A stretch of DNA of 64,000 nucleotides from Putridiphycobacter sp965230195 (GTDB lineage: Bacteria > Bacteroidota > Bacteroidia > Flavobacteriales_D > Crocinitomicaceae): positions 310,001 to 374,000 of the forward strand of contig OZ245997.1 in assembly GCA_965230195.1 (NCBI GenBank), read 5' to 3'. Positions within the stretch are counted from its first letter, which is position 1. The number at the start of each line of letters is the position of its first letter. Below, piece by piece: positions 9,001 to 17,800 of the stretch. Made by a program: the position numbers and the translations under genes. Below the pieces are notes generated by a model that saw only the letters and a program-made list of their open reading frames with translations, made no database searches and was not told the origin of the DNA.

Positions 9001-11359
9001 AAGGCGATAGGATCTCTTTTCTCAGTGACGCACTCGCCAGGTTTAGCTGACGACGACCGAACACGGCAACCATTTTCTTCATACCGTCCAACGACGCCGT
9101 GTCGACCTGGACAGTCTTGCCTTCCGGGAAGGTGGCCGAGAGGAACGGACGCATGTGTGTATCCTGCGAGGAGTCGGCCTCTTCTTCTGCTTCCGTTCCG
9201 CTATCCGTTCTCTCTTCGATGGCAAGATGCACCAGTTTCTTCAAACCTTCCGTCTGGATGTCGCTCTCATCTTTCTCCATGAGATCGAAGACTCTGTGCA
9301 CCAGTTGACGGATGACACGACAGATAGCTCTTTTGTCTTCCTTAGGCTGTCTCTCCACGAATGCGACCAGCATGTCGAAGAAGGCGGTGTCAGAGATTGA
9401 CCCGTCGGAAAAGGACGCATCGAAGGCGGCAGACAGCAGCTTCCTCATGACAGCATCCGATCGACGCAGGTCGGCCGTCATGGCCCCCATTAACAGATCG
9501 AATTCGTCATCGGGCATTTCGAAATGAACGATGCCACGAGCAACAAGCGTCAGGGCTGGCTCGACGATCTCGGGATGCAGGTTCAGCAGAAGGTACACCA
9601 GACGCGTCAAACAGAGAACCGTGTCGATGCTCTGCCCTCCGACGTCGCTCATCAGCTTAAGGAAGCGATCGCGCACCTCTGCCCATGTCGATTCCCCGAT
9701 CTCCGCGTCCTGCAACGCCTGTTGTCCGTTGGCAGATTCCATCAGCCAGTTCAGTGCCAGACGAAGCCAGTCTCCTTCTTCGTCCTCGTGGCTCAGAAGA
9801 AGATCGACAAGCACGCGGACATCATCGATCCCTGGACGTTTCGTCCATCTCTTGATCATGTCCAGAGAACAGGAATTCTGGAGGGGCACGCAGAAGTGCC
9901 CTCCGTTCTCTCGGGCCAGCTGCAACAGGCACGGAAAGACGCTGAACTGATCGTCCGCATAGTGGCAGTAACGGGAAAGGGACTCGAGCGTCGAGGACAG
10001 CTTCTCTGCATCTTTTTTCAGATGTGCCAAATCCGGATCGCGATGCTGGAAAAGGAACAAACTCCCCAGAGAATGAAACATGTCCGCATCAAGACTCGCG
10101 ACCGGTGGGAGTGCGACGTCGTCCGCAAAGAAAAAACGCAAGAGCGAAAGGCGTTCAAAGCGCCACTCCTTCTCTTTCTTGGTCTGAGGCTGAAACTGAG
10201 TGACGGATCTGAGACAGGCGTCTATGACATCTTGTGGAATCGAGTGACCGATGGTTCTGAGACAAAAAGACACAAATCCTGAGAAGCGCGCAATGGTAAG
10301 CACAGGGAGATCTCCAAAACGAAAAGATGATTGAAAAAGGTAGACAAGGATGTCGAGCACCAGAGCGTCGTTCCTTTTCTCGGTGCTACGAAGAGTGGAG
10401 CACAAGGCGTCAAACATCACGACGCCATCCGAGAAGAAGATAACGTCCAGGATTTTGCTGCGCAGTTGAGATTTGGCAAAGGCAGAAGACGGATCGTAAA
10501 CGTCCGAGAGACTTGAGATCAACTCGGCCACGTCGCGGAGAGACGTCAGCGACTTCAGTGCATCAACGATCAACGCGTCGGGCCTCTTTCTTGGACCAAT
10601 CGTGCAACGACGGCCACGATCGTATCTTCCATCGCTCCACGTCAACTCCGTCGTTTCCTCTACAGAGATCTGCAGACACTGATCGGAGGGGATTCGCCCC
10701 TGTGAGATGGTCTTCACAACCAAAGGGCTGACAAAAAGCGTGAGAAGTTCAGGAGAACAGGCGATGTGTTGCAAGGCTCTTTGCTCCGCGTCCTGTCCCC
10801 GAGAGTCACTCGGCGAGCCCGGCTGCGGCAAGTGCGTTCGCATTTCGCGCAGGGCCGTTTCGACGAGACCCACGATGGCGTCGACCTCCTGTCCCGTGGA
10901 CTGGGGAATGGACAGGAGTTCCAGCAGGATGCCCAGATCTGGCTGCTCGTTATGCTTTCTTTGTTCTTTTTTCCACTTTCCCACCGTCACATCACCGACA
11001 GAGAGCTTCGATGCATTGTACTTTCGAGAAAACAGAAGGACGTCCCAGAAATCGCGTTGCGTTTCGGTATCCGTGCGACGGACGAACCATTCAAGTACAC
11101 GTGCCAAGGGTCCACACATGGCTCCCTTCTGTTCGAAAACGCGAACGGAGTAGGCGTAGACGATGCACCGCATGAGGGCTTTGGACCCGAGTTCCGTCAG
11201 CTCCTCGCTTCCAGCCTCGATGGAGCCATTGTCGATGAAGGACCTGACGGATTTGCGGGCGTCTTTGAGCGATTCCTGTTCCAAACGTCCGTCGACGGAC
11301 GACTTGAGTGCGTTTTGGAGAAGGTCGAGTTCCAGCCATTTACTCGCCGGGCGCGACAT
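1..11359 (-). CDS. Giant midasin-like protein with six AAA modules (3' end beyond window)
   Basis: The frame opens at the ATG at 11357-11359 and stays open to base 1, giving at least 3786 codons without an intron. Six AAA_5-type modules follow an N-terminal region of about 830 residues. P-loops lie at residue 834 (GASGVGKT), 1276 (GCAGSGKT), 1592 (GKPAVGKT), about 1909 (degenerate, GETSFKT), 2499 (GPPGIGKT) and 2846 (degenerate, GPTCSRKT). Walker B segments such as LLDEMNLA and LLDEINLL and a following ATMNP motif are typical of midasin/Rea1, the ATPase that removes assembly factors from pre-60S ribosomes. An acidic Ser/Glu-rich insert with an internal repeat sits near residues 2037-2147, between modules 4 and 5. 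Classical midasin has a much shorter N-terminus and a C-terminal MIDAS domain, which would lie outside this window, so this may be a paralogue. A second copy begins at 63349. AAA_5 membership is sure; the midasin role is inference. Confidence 0.75.
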   Translation of the reverse strand, partial: MSRPASKWLELDLLQNALKSSVDGRLEQESLKDARKSVRSFIDNGSIEAGSEELTELGSKALMRCIVYAYSVRVFEQKGAMCGPLARVLEWFVRRTDTETQRDFWDVLLFSRKYNASKLSVGDVTVGKWKKEQRKHNEQPDLGILLELLSIPQSTGQEVDAIVGLVETALREMRTHLPQPGSPSDSRGQDAEQRALQHIACSPELLTLFVSPLVVKTISQGRIPSDQCLQISVEETTELTWSDGRYDRGRRCTIGPRKRPDALIVDALKSLTSLRDVAELISSLSDVYDPSSAFAKSQLRSKILDVIFFSDGVVMFDALCSTLRSTEKRNDALVLDILVYLFQSSFRFGDLPVLTIARFSGFVSFCLRTIGHSIPQDVIDACLRSVTQFQPQTKKEKEWRFERLSLLRFFFADDVALPPVASLDADMFHSLGSLFLFQHRDPDLAHLKKDAEKLSSTLESLSRYCHYADDQFSVFPCLLQLARENGGHFCVPLQNSCSLDMIKRWTKRPGIDDVRVLVDLLLSHEDEEGDWLRLALNWLMESANGQQALQDAEIGESTWAEVRDRFLKLMSDVGGQSIDTVLCLTRLVYLLLNLHPEIVEPALTLVARGIVHFEMPDDEFDLLMGAMTADLRRSDAVMRKLLSAAFDASFSDGSISDTAFFDMLVAFVERQPKEDKRAICRVIRQLVHRVFDLMEKDESDIQTEGLKKLVHLAIEERTDSGTEAEEEADSSQDTHMRPFLSATFPEGKTVQVDTASLDGMKKMVAVFGRRQLNLASASLRKEILSPSEMEGATEGSDDRSSERSASLIPTETTEENIRMIEEIVEHDRSVLLYGASGVGKTATLRELADRRGVELVRLNMSSNLSPEDFLAKISFDPVGQIVLDVQPFARSFEKGDWVLLDEMNLAEESALKVVVDALESGEIVLCDQSSALTPPRILKKHPNFRLFATQNPWQAGKRERMSHAFFSQFSVVHFKELPKQEWDHIVQSTLHRHFEGAETDLIRAVAGKMTGFHCDVREAIQSRCCETGSHTVVTNRELLMWTAMISTAEQLPKTDEELGDYAWLIYGSRFREDGQQLVRDVLSESGLSASQQNAPSGTPLSSFERMVQAYGALTSEGRQGCGFEAGAFWKRHFPAKALPDDSVKTVERCLSIHGDVSRAVLDPDFMRRHGVYSSFSEFWLAQWIADALQTGCFRSDNPEELGRLGAEIYCPAFRTDEARTVILDIFAAKWNVDRASVPFRSSVVPEMPVALNDQSCALLTALVNALRSEQPILIEGCAGSGKTCLAKTIAFLLRNRYEQVTLTAESEPSVMLGEHLPKENSREDIAIEWRDGPLTRSFKDGSACIVDNIGQAEAVLQERVNPVLESPKILCLSEKGETKNLRCRVLADGTVSKVPGPAAGFQFIATHTPKGVASRGYDSSSNELTAALANRFLTVHVDDPARLPDREFCSVLHSMLRCSLCDEHCRQHAEGICDYCLRIRSFLHRQGGRCSFRHFVTFLDIATNLMVRYPQTDARDCLHCALMAAFVFRAKDRQQSSDLLDHMGCRSDVLSRLQLRESVEVDPELVLTRSREAYADAVLLGVCTNKPVLLEGKPAVGKTALIRGLRKFRGRSNPVTVLSNSDTTTLQDYFGTWLPDKAGFHYSKGVLVQAMENGDWFVADEFNLAPLSVAAALMPFLEGSRVVQIPGTGMTINVHPEFRFFATQNPFHGGGDGRKLLPITVQNRFLEVGVGDFPEEEFADIIYRRFQREEYRDIVSMADAERLSSLYFASSGIFRLTMRDLIKVVRRFKLLRAENAGGTTSWAAVVMSLLNPLVSTEDEGQQLLSLIRQAFGEEAEIIARSCKEKHIQETSHGLSFFQGPLCVSFSGYRLDRSRLWKHGSAAKLPPKIFQDKLVELAFTMKAREPVLLYGETSFKTELIRTWLEISEMMDRAQMVHLTSDSEATELIGQVRLASTVEVLEMLLSIGNFILREIEAELIVSDKSENRQLDIRRIDCASDLPRRISVLNELFKGRLGIPDDRLSAASVRDTQSAPSDTDEKMEDSPAAEYQGSGDGSSSGTEWGGSDEEGGPVQREQESMDENKEDSPAAEDQGSGDGSSSGTEWGEANDEDRGQVQREEESRDAAGSFSGDRHPDADAEVEISEARERAEEPEYRAFNSVLETVREIVDLLNEVFDQHPPVALERAVQRMNQLCAFMSDASRAKSHGCFVFRDGPFVNAITLKHICVLEDYDRCPQSVTERLNSALELDPTFSIPEDTSLSGIGAATLDIPETGYAFVTTANLESAAKKPRLSEATKSRITRIHIPAYSSEDIMSIVDAKLFCETKDDYPNEASQLMDAIRAIQSASVEETHENPCADFRRTLRWANFVIHHPRETMTFERIVLLGARYFYLLGLTPEQQKNILLSHFGDEVRALDKALDEVKATEGNSASSFGITIEDRIGRGDRLARLDGVGLALSIPPQTEGDNAWRPALHRTPTVVDNTARIFASVCTKTPLLLEGPPGIGKTAVVVEVAGRLGTGVERINCSSDTTAEQLFGSDVPQYKDNRRTFDWMDGKLVEAIKQGRWILLDEINLLSPQVLESLVPLLNGSAVEHGLAIPGQSGAKNLTVKDVHIFATMNPAAEGGGRTKLSRSIRNLFTTVELDPQSNDELFEILKKLFSDRIGQEVVSENSIQQLFDVFTSVHLMVEMGEIRGASRKQRFNLRDLVAVRDIVAGNVGDQLSHYKIVATDDSRKDLSDEERAAVVDAVLRNALQLVFKHRFENQAAQERIQKAIDDAVEQPKLLVDEANSTSIDTSVSNLVRIGSVYLDKNPDRASSGLLVHTKETVAQLELLAAASQSTRTVLLQGPTCSRKTCLVKELAALTGRPLLVLSLHRDCDVSDLVGQWLPARTDSIHGQVLQALLHLRDRIIRTGLALCERIPKDKQTEFYRAIKKARCGSDPSQEASSDKRFHRFDLGIGHELVQGLKDAVDFLESIDGGSTISFAEELHVLSDKLPPSMDDADRTVVFQFVTSDLVKALKSGTFILFDNINAAPPEVIERVLSLFEEEPFLNLYEHAEGERLSRQCGIHPDTRLFATADLNRINTHKLSNPLLNRMIKIWLPEIDAGVSEATSEFLEKHEVVEILSERFASHAGGNMSAQLLCFVHARVKELDRNCQVTIAKDSGISFRTLLEASSLVISLLRNDQPVFNAVVWGAWRVYASLLEDEEDWVKLKEVIRSACEAAAEVPPSKFYAIRQSRDAVKPFVAESKDIRLIFASVVHVSLKILFGHIMKIQDMDAFERLVLQFMNRVAVKLYPQEESTIRKLADEVPRGARNKDALQRVCDSTGCLPLTEFFKAVHLNERQRLDFVCDHPQKLVSLCEQLVANSSYTDWEDRRFMIEDIADVLKELEDLLEALSAQSELSSDGKKIVDVVRHWRPIGNLSVYFVPLEDVSFATCYRELLQAQGVCCDKAVSYNLEKLLSERVSTSDMKLRHVIVNLLKSNQRLAEERRRMALQIAMTSLRWKTTLMVDERLLTVQRVPGSGGHILDLQKLLCQAKKIEELRHLVHEAMEVYKSAKRGQGYWKYAVDVGKTIWPFGGRSFQYSSDGSETEDFPPDEEVDGVTMPDMAPYIERLDAIVQSQDAVFLFADEWTATVEFHAKILNDLSAGRESGRKNLNLDAVFPSLLGSRMKDQPQDMCANELALIWLGVCFSEWQNPIPCRIVLCTEENLALDPFDGKESTVSAVILCAELAAEQRIAALASLVVFEKTPSDAGRETSVNVKSYCCGPSDLSQLTWLRKWTEMHT
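5051..5242. repeat. In-frame tandem repeat, 126-bp period, in the acidic insert of the AAA protein
   Basis: A stretch of about 66 bases starting at 5051 recurs almost unchanged at 5177 (for example GTGCC versus GTACC near its start). The spacing of 126 bp equals 42 codons, so both copies read in the same frame. They encode a Gly/Ser/Asp/Glu-rich linker with GSGDGSSSGTEWG in each unit. This looks like unit duplication in a disordered acidic linker and may vary in length between strains. Confidence 0.85.
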
Positions 11360-13839
11360 GGCAGATCTTACTGCTCACAGACAGAGAAACCTTGTTAGAT
11401 CTGGTGTGCGTTCGACAGAGAGGGCGTCACGTGAATGACGTCTTCGACAAAGCGGTTCGCCTTCGCACGCTCCGTTGACAAGGATGTTTGTTCGTGCGGG
11501 CTGGTGACTGTTCGTTCGTGGACGCAGGCGGTTGCTCGTTCACCAGGAGAACGGTGGTGTTGCTTAGGCGTTTATAACGACAAAGGCTTAACGTTCGCAA
11601 AGACTGTTTTTTACCAGTGAAAGTTCGTCGTTTATACCGACCCGAACGTACTAACGCGCCGCTCGACCACGCCTTGGTCAGCTGCCCGAAGTTGAGCGTG
11701 ACGTGACTGCTCAATGGCCTCAAGCCAAGGCAACGTTATCGTCCAAAGAATGGAAGAGGGCTTCTCCTTCAAGCGGCAAAGAAACGCCCTTCAAGACGAT
11801 TTCGAATGGCGTTGCGCGATTAGGATGCAACACCAGCACCAGCGCGACCGACTCAGCAGCTTGATGCTTTCTGATGGGGATGATTCTATCAGACCAGACG
11901 TCGTCATGTCTGAGAGATGTCACACTTGTTGAGGATAACGAACACTCTGCATGAAAGAGAACCTGTATTCTCTGTTTGGACGCTTGCAGCTGCTCGTGTT
12001 TTACGATTATGTCGAGATTCATGCTTCATGTCCAAACCGCATTCGACGTCAGACAACGGCAACGGTCCGGATGCGTATCTTTCCTGCGATCCATCCACGC
12101 TGCTCGATGGTCCAATGCTACATTCGAGGCAGATCACATCGCTTCTGTTCGGGGCAATGGGGGACATCCCCTTCCATGAAGCGGCAGTGTCCATGAGAAC
12201 CGTCAAATCGATCCATCCTGTCATCTTCGCTCTGCAATGAACAACTGTCTCTTCGAAGTTTCGGAGGAAGACTCGTTCTCTCTCGTCTTCAAGTACATCG
12301 CAGAGATTCTCGACGGCGGACAGGTGTCTCACCGAACACTCGTCTAAGTCGAGATCTGACTGAGTCCGTAGACCGTCGATGCCGAGTCGAATTCGGCGGG
12401 AGGCCGCTTTCTCGCGTCCTTCTATCGTCTCGTCGAGAAAGACGCCGAGGGAGACGAGGTCCAGGTGCCTGAGGCGTCCATCCCCAAAATCCTGACCCTG
12501 TTCGTCGAACAACTGCCCCTCCTCGTCGAGAAGGGCAGCGATGCCGACATCGAGAGTTGCATTCAGATCATCAACCATCATCTGCTGACGAAACTCGGCC
12601 CGGAAGATTCGAGCAGATTTGCTGTCTCCTTGGCCTCGGCCATCTCAGCGAATGTCACATCCGCATTGCTCCTAGCTCCTGCCCCATTCCCATCTGCATG
12701 CAGCACGAGACGAAGACGGAGACGCGGTTGGCGTGTTTGCTGCATCTGTACAATGCCTGCGCCCACAACGACGATCAGTACAACGTCCTGATGAAGACGA
12801 TCGACTTTGCCATCTCCGCACGCGTGGCAGAGATCCTTGCGCCGATTGTGAAAGGTGGCAGTGCGCAACCTCGCTGTCGAACGGCCTCCGTCAGTCGTGT
12901 GCGGCAGATCACGCCGATGCTCTCGTGGAGAACTAGAAGCTCTCTCATGCGGCGGCCTCCAAGTTGTATCTGGGCATCGCTGTTTTGGTTCGTCAGAGCA
13001 AAGGTGCCTCGATCTGCCCACTCACTCAGGCTCCTGTGCCGTTGGTCCCAATGCAGGAGACAAGGAGACACACATGCAGTCACTGGCATTGACGTCCAAA
13101 GCGCTCGCTTCTGTGGACGTGTGACCGACCCCTGCGACTGCGTGGACCAATACACGCTGTGCATCTAGGCATCGGACAGTTCGGCCTGCAAGGAAATGGC
13201 CGGCGAAGCTGCTGCCGCGGTCGCCGATTTCCTCAAATCGCCGAAGACCTTTTCGTGCGATCTTCTCGAACTGGCGCCCGTCAAGGCGCTGTCGAAGAAT
13301 CCAACGCATCTCTACCTCCATCAGCTCTTCAGTGCCGTTGCCAGAGGACAGATTAATCAGGTCTCGCTCTTTTCGTTGTCCACATGTCCACTACAGATAT
13401 GACTGACTGTGTCACAGCTGGAGACAGTCTGTCGGCCAGATCTGCTTCAAAGCCTCGGCATCACTCGCGAGGACTGCCTCGAAAAGACGCGGATGAGTGC
13501 TCTGCTCGGTTTGGCTAGAGCGACTGGCAACAAGCCCATTCTCTATGACCAAGTGGCGTCCGCTCTGCAAACAGAGAGGGAAGAGGTCGAGCAATGGATC
13601 GTCAAGGCGACAGGTGCAAAACTCTTGTCGGCGCGCATCGATCAGATCCAGGAAGTCATCGTCGTTACCTCCTGCATCAGCAAAGGATTCGACGGTGCGT
13701 GTCAACCGTCATCCACCAAAGCCTCACAGTCTACATTCGACTCAGGGAGCGACTGGAAGAGACTAAAAGAGCAATTGACATCTTGGCACTCCATGTTGAA
13801 GGACATGCAACAGAAGATGCACGAAGGCATGAATGCGGA
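10708..13839. repeat. Left arm of large inverted duplication
   Basis: This 3132-base segment matches the reverse complement of 60875-64000. It holds the start of the AAA gene, the shared promoter region and the eIF3m gene. Homology ends sharply inside the last eIF3m exon: the arms agree up to 13839 (opposite 60875) and differ from the next base. The outer limit is set only by the right window edge (64000 pairs with 10708), so the duplication probably extends further into the AAA gene. Coding parts are nearly identical (about five amino-acid changes in the first 217 AAA residues); the intergenic part carries more substitutions and small indels. Confidence 0.95.
11360..12236. promoter_or_regulatory. 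Shared upstream region of AAA gene and eIF3m, left copy
   Basis: This 877-base gap separates two divergent start codons and must hold both promoters and 5' UTRs. No clear TATA box was recognised. A short motif, CGTTTATAACGAC and CGTTTATACCGAC, occurs twice near 11570 and 11627. The right copy (62479-63348) is recognisably the same but more diverged than the flanking exons, especially in the part next to the AAA gene. Confidence 0.55.
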
Positions 13840-13879
13840 GTGGATATGGGTGGATGGTTCCACCAGTTCAACTGCATGA
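12237..13879 (+). pseudogene. EIF3M: eIF3 subunit M, left copy, disrupted
   Basis: This PCI-domain protein is a subunit of translation initiation factor eIF3. Exons were joined over introns at 12324-12371 (48 nt), 12654-12703 (50 nt), a 47-nt intron ending before the exon that starts SCAADHADALVEN, a 53-nt intron from 13004, a 50-nt intron ending at 13168 and a 57-nt intron ending just before LETVCRPDLL. The product follows eIF3m along its length, including the C-terminal winged-helix segment (EVIVVTS) and final helix (DWKRLKEQLTSWHSML). Two defects stand out. A TAG at 12934-12936 replaces the TGG (Trp) of the right copy at 61779-61781. The 3' end changes at 13839/13840, so the last residues (EWIWVDGS) come from unrelated sequence. 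Unless an alternative splice skips the stop, this copy cannot make full eIF3m; the right copy can. Confidence 0.85.
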
Positions 13880-14249
13880 CCATCTCATACAATGGATTCT
13901 ATGCTGGCACCGAATGCTTTCGGAATTGAAACATCGGAACGGGAGGAAGCCATGTGTTCCGATAGATGCCTTGACGTTGTTCTCGGGCACACCTGGCATG
14001 AGGTGCATCGAACTCAATCATCCTAAAGGCTCAGACACTGCCGGTTTTATTGAGTTCCTCAGGGAAGGCGTCTATGGTACGGTTATATCTACATCTCTTT
14101 GGGGCACATGGCTGATGTGACATCCAGAGTTCTGTTTCTTCGGAGCCAAGCCTTCTGAAGAAGCCTCATCGAGTGAAGAGGCCTACCAGCCTTATCTGAA
14201 CGAGCAGGAGGCGATGGATCTTGTGGAGGAGGAATACGATGACGCGTAA
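13840..14249 (+). pseudogene. Terminal exons of an unidentified gene, cut by the duplication breakpoint
   Basis: Directly after the breakpoint an open frame runs to a good intron at 14077-14127 (GTACGG to CCAG, 51 nt). Joined to the next exon it gives EGVYEFCFFGAKPSEEA, then a Ser/Glu-rich acidic tail, and stops with TAA at 14247-14249. A coherent frame across a typical intron suggests the true 3' end of a gene whose upstream part was replaced by the eIF3m-bearing arm. I do not recognise the family. It is also possible that these exons are spliced to eIF3m exons as a chimera. Confidence 0.35.
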
Positions 14250-14823
14250 AGGAGGACGGAACTCGTCACCATAACATCATTGCATCAGAGTGCTTGCTGT
14301 ATTTCTTCTTTATTCTGTTGATGGCACCTGGCCTCACTGCTGACTGCAGATCCTTTGAAATTACAGGATTCTACAAATCATATCTGTTTGTCAATTTGAC
14401 TGGTAGCCTCCTTTGCACGGACAGATTTGCTAATGTGATCATCATTCGCTGAGCCCAACGCGTTTCATTGGGATCGATCGCAGTTGTTCATGTCGCGCAA
14501 CATTCGACTGACGACGCGTTTGCTGCAGATTCAGCAAGAGCAAATTGCACTCTACGGCCACATTCACGCTGTTTATCGTTTTTTGAAGCTGGGTTATAAG
14601 CCATGCATCAGAACGAGCGTATCGAAGCTTATCCGCGACATTACGGCCAAAGGTTTGGCTATGAAGAGACAAAGCGAAGGAGAGGGGCTCCGCTTCCGAA
14701 GACAAAGGCGACCATGGCGAAAACATTTATAGGACTGCCAGCCAGACGCAACGTGTGTGTGCGAATCAGTGTTAATTCCCCTTGTGACAGTGGCATGTGG
14801 GGTGGGATACCGGACATCAACGT
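14250..14823. other. Non-coding stretch between gene fragment and LINE
   Basis: I see no convincing gene here. The part next to 14823 is probably the 3' UTR of the LINE, which runs on the minus strand and ends its frame at 14824. No clear poly-A tail or target-site duplication could be picked out. Confidence 0.4.
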
Positions 14824-17800
14824 TTACCAATGTACGTGGGAGAGTCCCCAATTTTGATAGACATGTGCAACAAAAGGCGGGATCGAGCGTAGAAATTGTT
14901 TCTTCGCGATCAGCTGTGTGGCTTCAGCCAAGTTCTTCGGGCGGTGCCATAGATGAGTGCGAGCTTGGAGGAGTGCAGGACATTGGAAGAGATGTTCGTG
15001 ATTCTCCAGAGGATGTGCACAGAGACGACATGCTTCCGATTCAGCTTTTTGGATGCGGTATAGATGCGTGCGGGCTGGCCAATGTTCGAGTAAGAATTGA
15101 CAGAGCAGCGACAGTTGCGTGCGCTTCATAACTCTGAACAACCATTTGCGACGTGCCCAGAAGGGACCCCATTTGAGGAGTAGCCGGTTTGGGATGGTTG
15201 CGATTGTGTCCAGATCTGATCTTGGCGATGATATTGTTAAAGTCGTACCTCGTCTTTCCAGTCGCCATAAGTCAGGTGTTGCCAGGGTGGTTTCAGATCT
15301 TGCTGCGTTCTCCGGAGGAGTTCTTCGGCTAGGTCTTGTTCGAAGGGAGTATGTGAGCCGTTGCCAATTGCATGCTGCCCATCGGTCCACTAGATGTTCC
15401 AGCTTGGCGCGGGGATGATGGAAGGCGTAGCGCGTCAGGAGTTCCTTGTAGCGGTCTGCGATGGATTCGATGCCGGCCAGATGATTGGTTTCGTATGTTG
15501 GCGAGGATGGGAAGGTCCCGGTGATCCAGATGCAGCACTGACGTGTGATGCGGTTTAACTTCTGTCTGAGCGATTGCACTTGTAGCCGGTAGCCCCATGC
15601 CTCAATGCCATACGTCAGCACCGGTAAGATTGCGCCTTTGACTAGTTGTCGTAGTGTCGTCGGTTTCGAGCCGAAGAAAGGGGAGGCAATTATCTTGATC
15701 TAGTGGAGTCTGCGGAGTGCCTTCGCTTGGATGGCTTGGATGTGCTGCGGGAGCAGGAGTCGACTGTCGATCTGCATGCCCAGGTACCGTATCGATGATT
15801 GGGGGACCAGCGGCTGGTTCTGGAAACGAAGAGTGGGACAGACCTTCTTCCGAATGCGTGCAACGTTGAGTGTTTGCGTCTTTTCCGCATTAAACGTCAT
15901 CTCGTGTCGATCTTCCCATTCCTCGATCTTGCGCAGCGTCATCTGTAGATCTGTCGCGTCCGTGCCATCAGCTCTGAGTTGTTTCCAGATGATTAAATCA
16001 TCTGCGTACATTTTTCCCTCTCCTGATCCGGCGAGTGCCTGCAGCAGTCCATCGGCGAATGTTAGGAAGAGTACCGGCGACAACGGTGAGCCTTGAGGGA
16101 ACCCGATTGTCGGAAAGAACGACCATTACTCCTGTCCAAGCAGCAGACACGCTTCACGGTTCCTGACGAATCCATCCAGTAGACGCAGAAGGTACTGAGG
16201 CAATTCCGCTTCCTGTAGTTTCCTCCAGAGAATGTCTGGATGCGTCGAGTCGAATGCAGCCTGTAGATCGAAGGAAACTGCTACCATCTGATTGCGATGG
16301 TTGAGTGCCAGAGCAGCCCGATCGAGGAGCCTGATGAGCGCCTGGGTGGTCGACTTTCGTCGTCGGAATCCATATTGATGCGGCGACCAGATTTTCCTGG
16401 CTTCCATGTGTTCCGCGAAGCGACGACAGAGCAACGATTCGAGTTTCTTCCCCAGCGTTGAAAGTAGCGCAATGGGGTGGTATCCGGCTGCGCTTGTCGG
16501 GTCTTTGCCAGCCTTAGATACGTTCACCACTTGAGGGATACGGAACGTCGCGGGGAAGTAGCCCAGCTCCAAGCATGCATTGAAGATGGTGGCGACTGGC
16601 GGCCCCAGCACCGTGCTGAGCTTCTTGTATACCAGGTTAGGTATGTGGTCGTGGCCCGGCGCTGCCTGTGGGCGACCAGATTCAAGCTCGAGCTCAACTT
16701 CCGCGGCGGTGAATTCTTCGTGCTCGGTTTCGAGGAAAGGCAGCGTGCTCGTCCATTGTCGATGGCCGTCCGTGCATTGCTGGCGGTATGAGTGTGGGCT
16801 GGTGTCCCATGCCGTGCGGAAGTACCGCGCTGCGAGTTCCTTCGCGATGTCTTGCGATTCGGTGCAGAGTCCTGTTGGCGTCTTTAGCATGTCGATGGCG
16901 ACGGCACATTTGGAGCCCATGAGCCGTTGGATCCCGGACCACATGGTGTCGGTACCTAGCGTCGCACAAAACGTGTGGAAGGCCGTTTGCTTTTTCTTTT
17001 GGGCCAATGTGCGGTATTCCAGTGTCAGGCGATCCTTCGTCTCGGCCCTGGCTTCGGTGGGACTCCGTTTCCAAGCCCGCTCGGCATTCTTCATCTGCTG
17101 GTGCTTGCGCTTCGTTTCTTCGTCGTACCACGCTCTGGACCTGTTGCATGTGCTCTTCGTCGGAGTGTGTTGTTGGATGAGCCTCTGCAGCGTTCCGTGA
17201 GCAGGTGGATGGCCGCGTCGATCCGTGCTTCGTGCAGATTGGGAATGCGTCGTCCCCGAGGAGGCCGTGACTGTGGAGATCGGCTTCGAGATCGTCACGC
17301 ATCTGGCTTCAATTGGCGGACATCCAGTTCCAAACCGTGCGGGGGTGCTGCGGGCACATGCCAATTGGATCTGCGTAACGATCAGTTCGTGGTCCGTGAC
17401 CGCGTGATGACCTGGTTCCACTGTCCATTGGAGTATTGCGTTTGCGAGGGGTCGTGTGGCCATTCCGAGATCGATCCAGTGGCCTCGTCCTCTGGCGTCG
17501 TGAAACGTCGGCGGCGCATCCGGTTCGTTCAGGACCACGAGGTCTAACTTGAGGATCATGTCCTCGAGCCTTTCGCCGATCGGATTCGTTTCCTCGACCG
17601 GACTCCAGAGAGGGCTGTGCCCATTGCTGTCCCCGACGGCAAGTAATTTTTGAGTGCGGAGTCGGAGAGTGGTGAGGGCGCTCTCGAGTTGTTGCAGTGC
17701 TTCGTCGTACTCGGCCGGCTTGATGTAGTACGACAGTAGACCGATGCTGCCGGTTCCCGTTCGGATGTGGATGCTCGTCGCGAACACGGTTGGCTCCGCG

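Noticed and set aside
11904..12581. 225-codon minus-strand frame over the start of eIF3m
   Set aside because: It is antisense to well-supported eIF3m exons and the upstream region, and has no recognisable domain.
15700..16128. Reassigned stop codons to explain the two in-frame stops of the LINE
   Set aside because: TAA and TAG both serve as normal terminators in intact neighbouring genes, so the LINE stops are better read as mutations.
16477..17547. Plus-strand frames of 100-206 codons inside the LINE
   Set aside because: They are antisense to the reverse-transcriptase frame, whose motifs are unambiguous on the minus strand.
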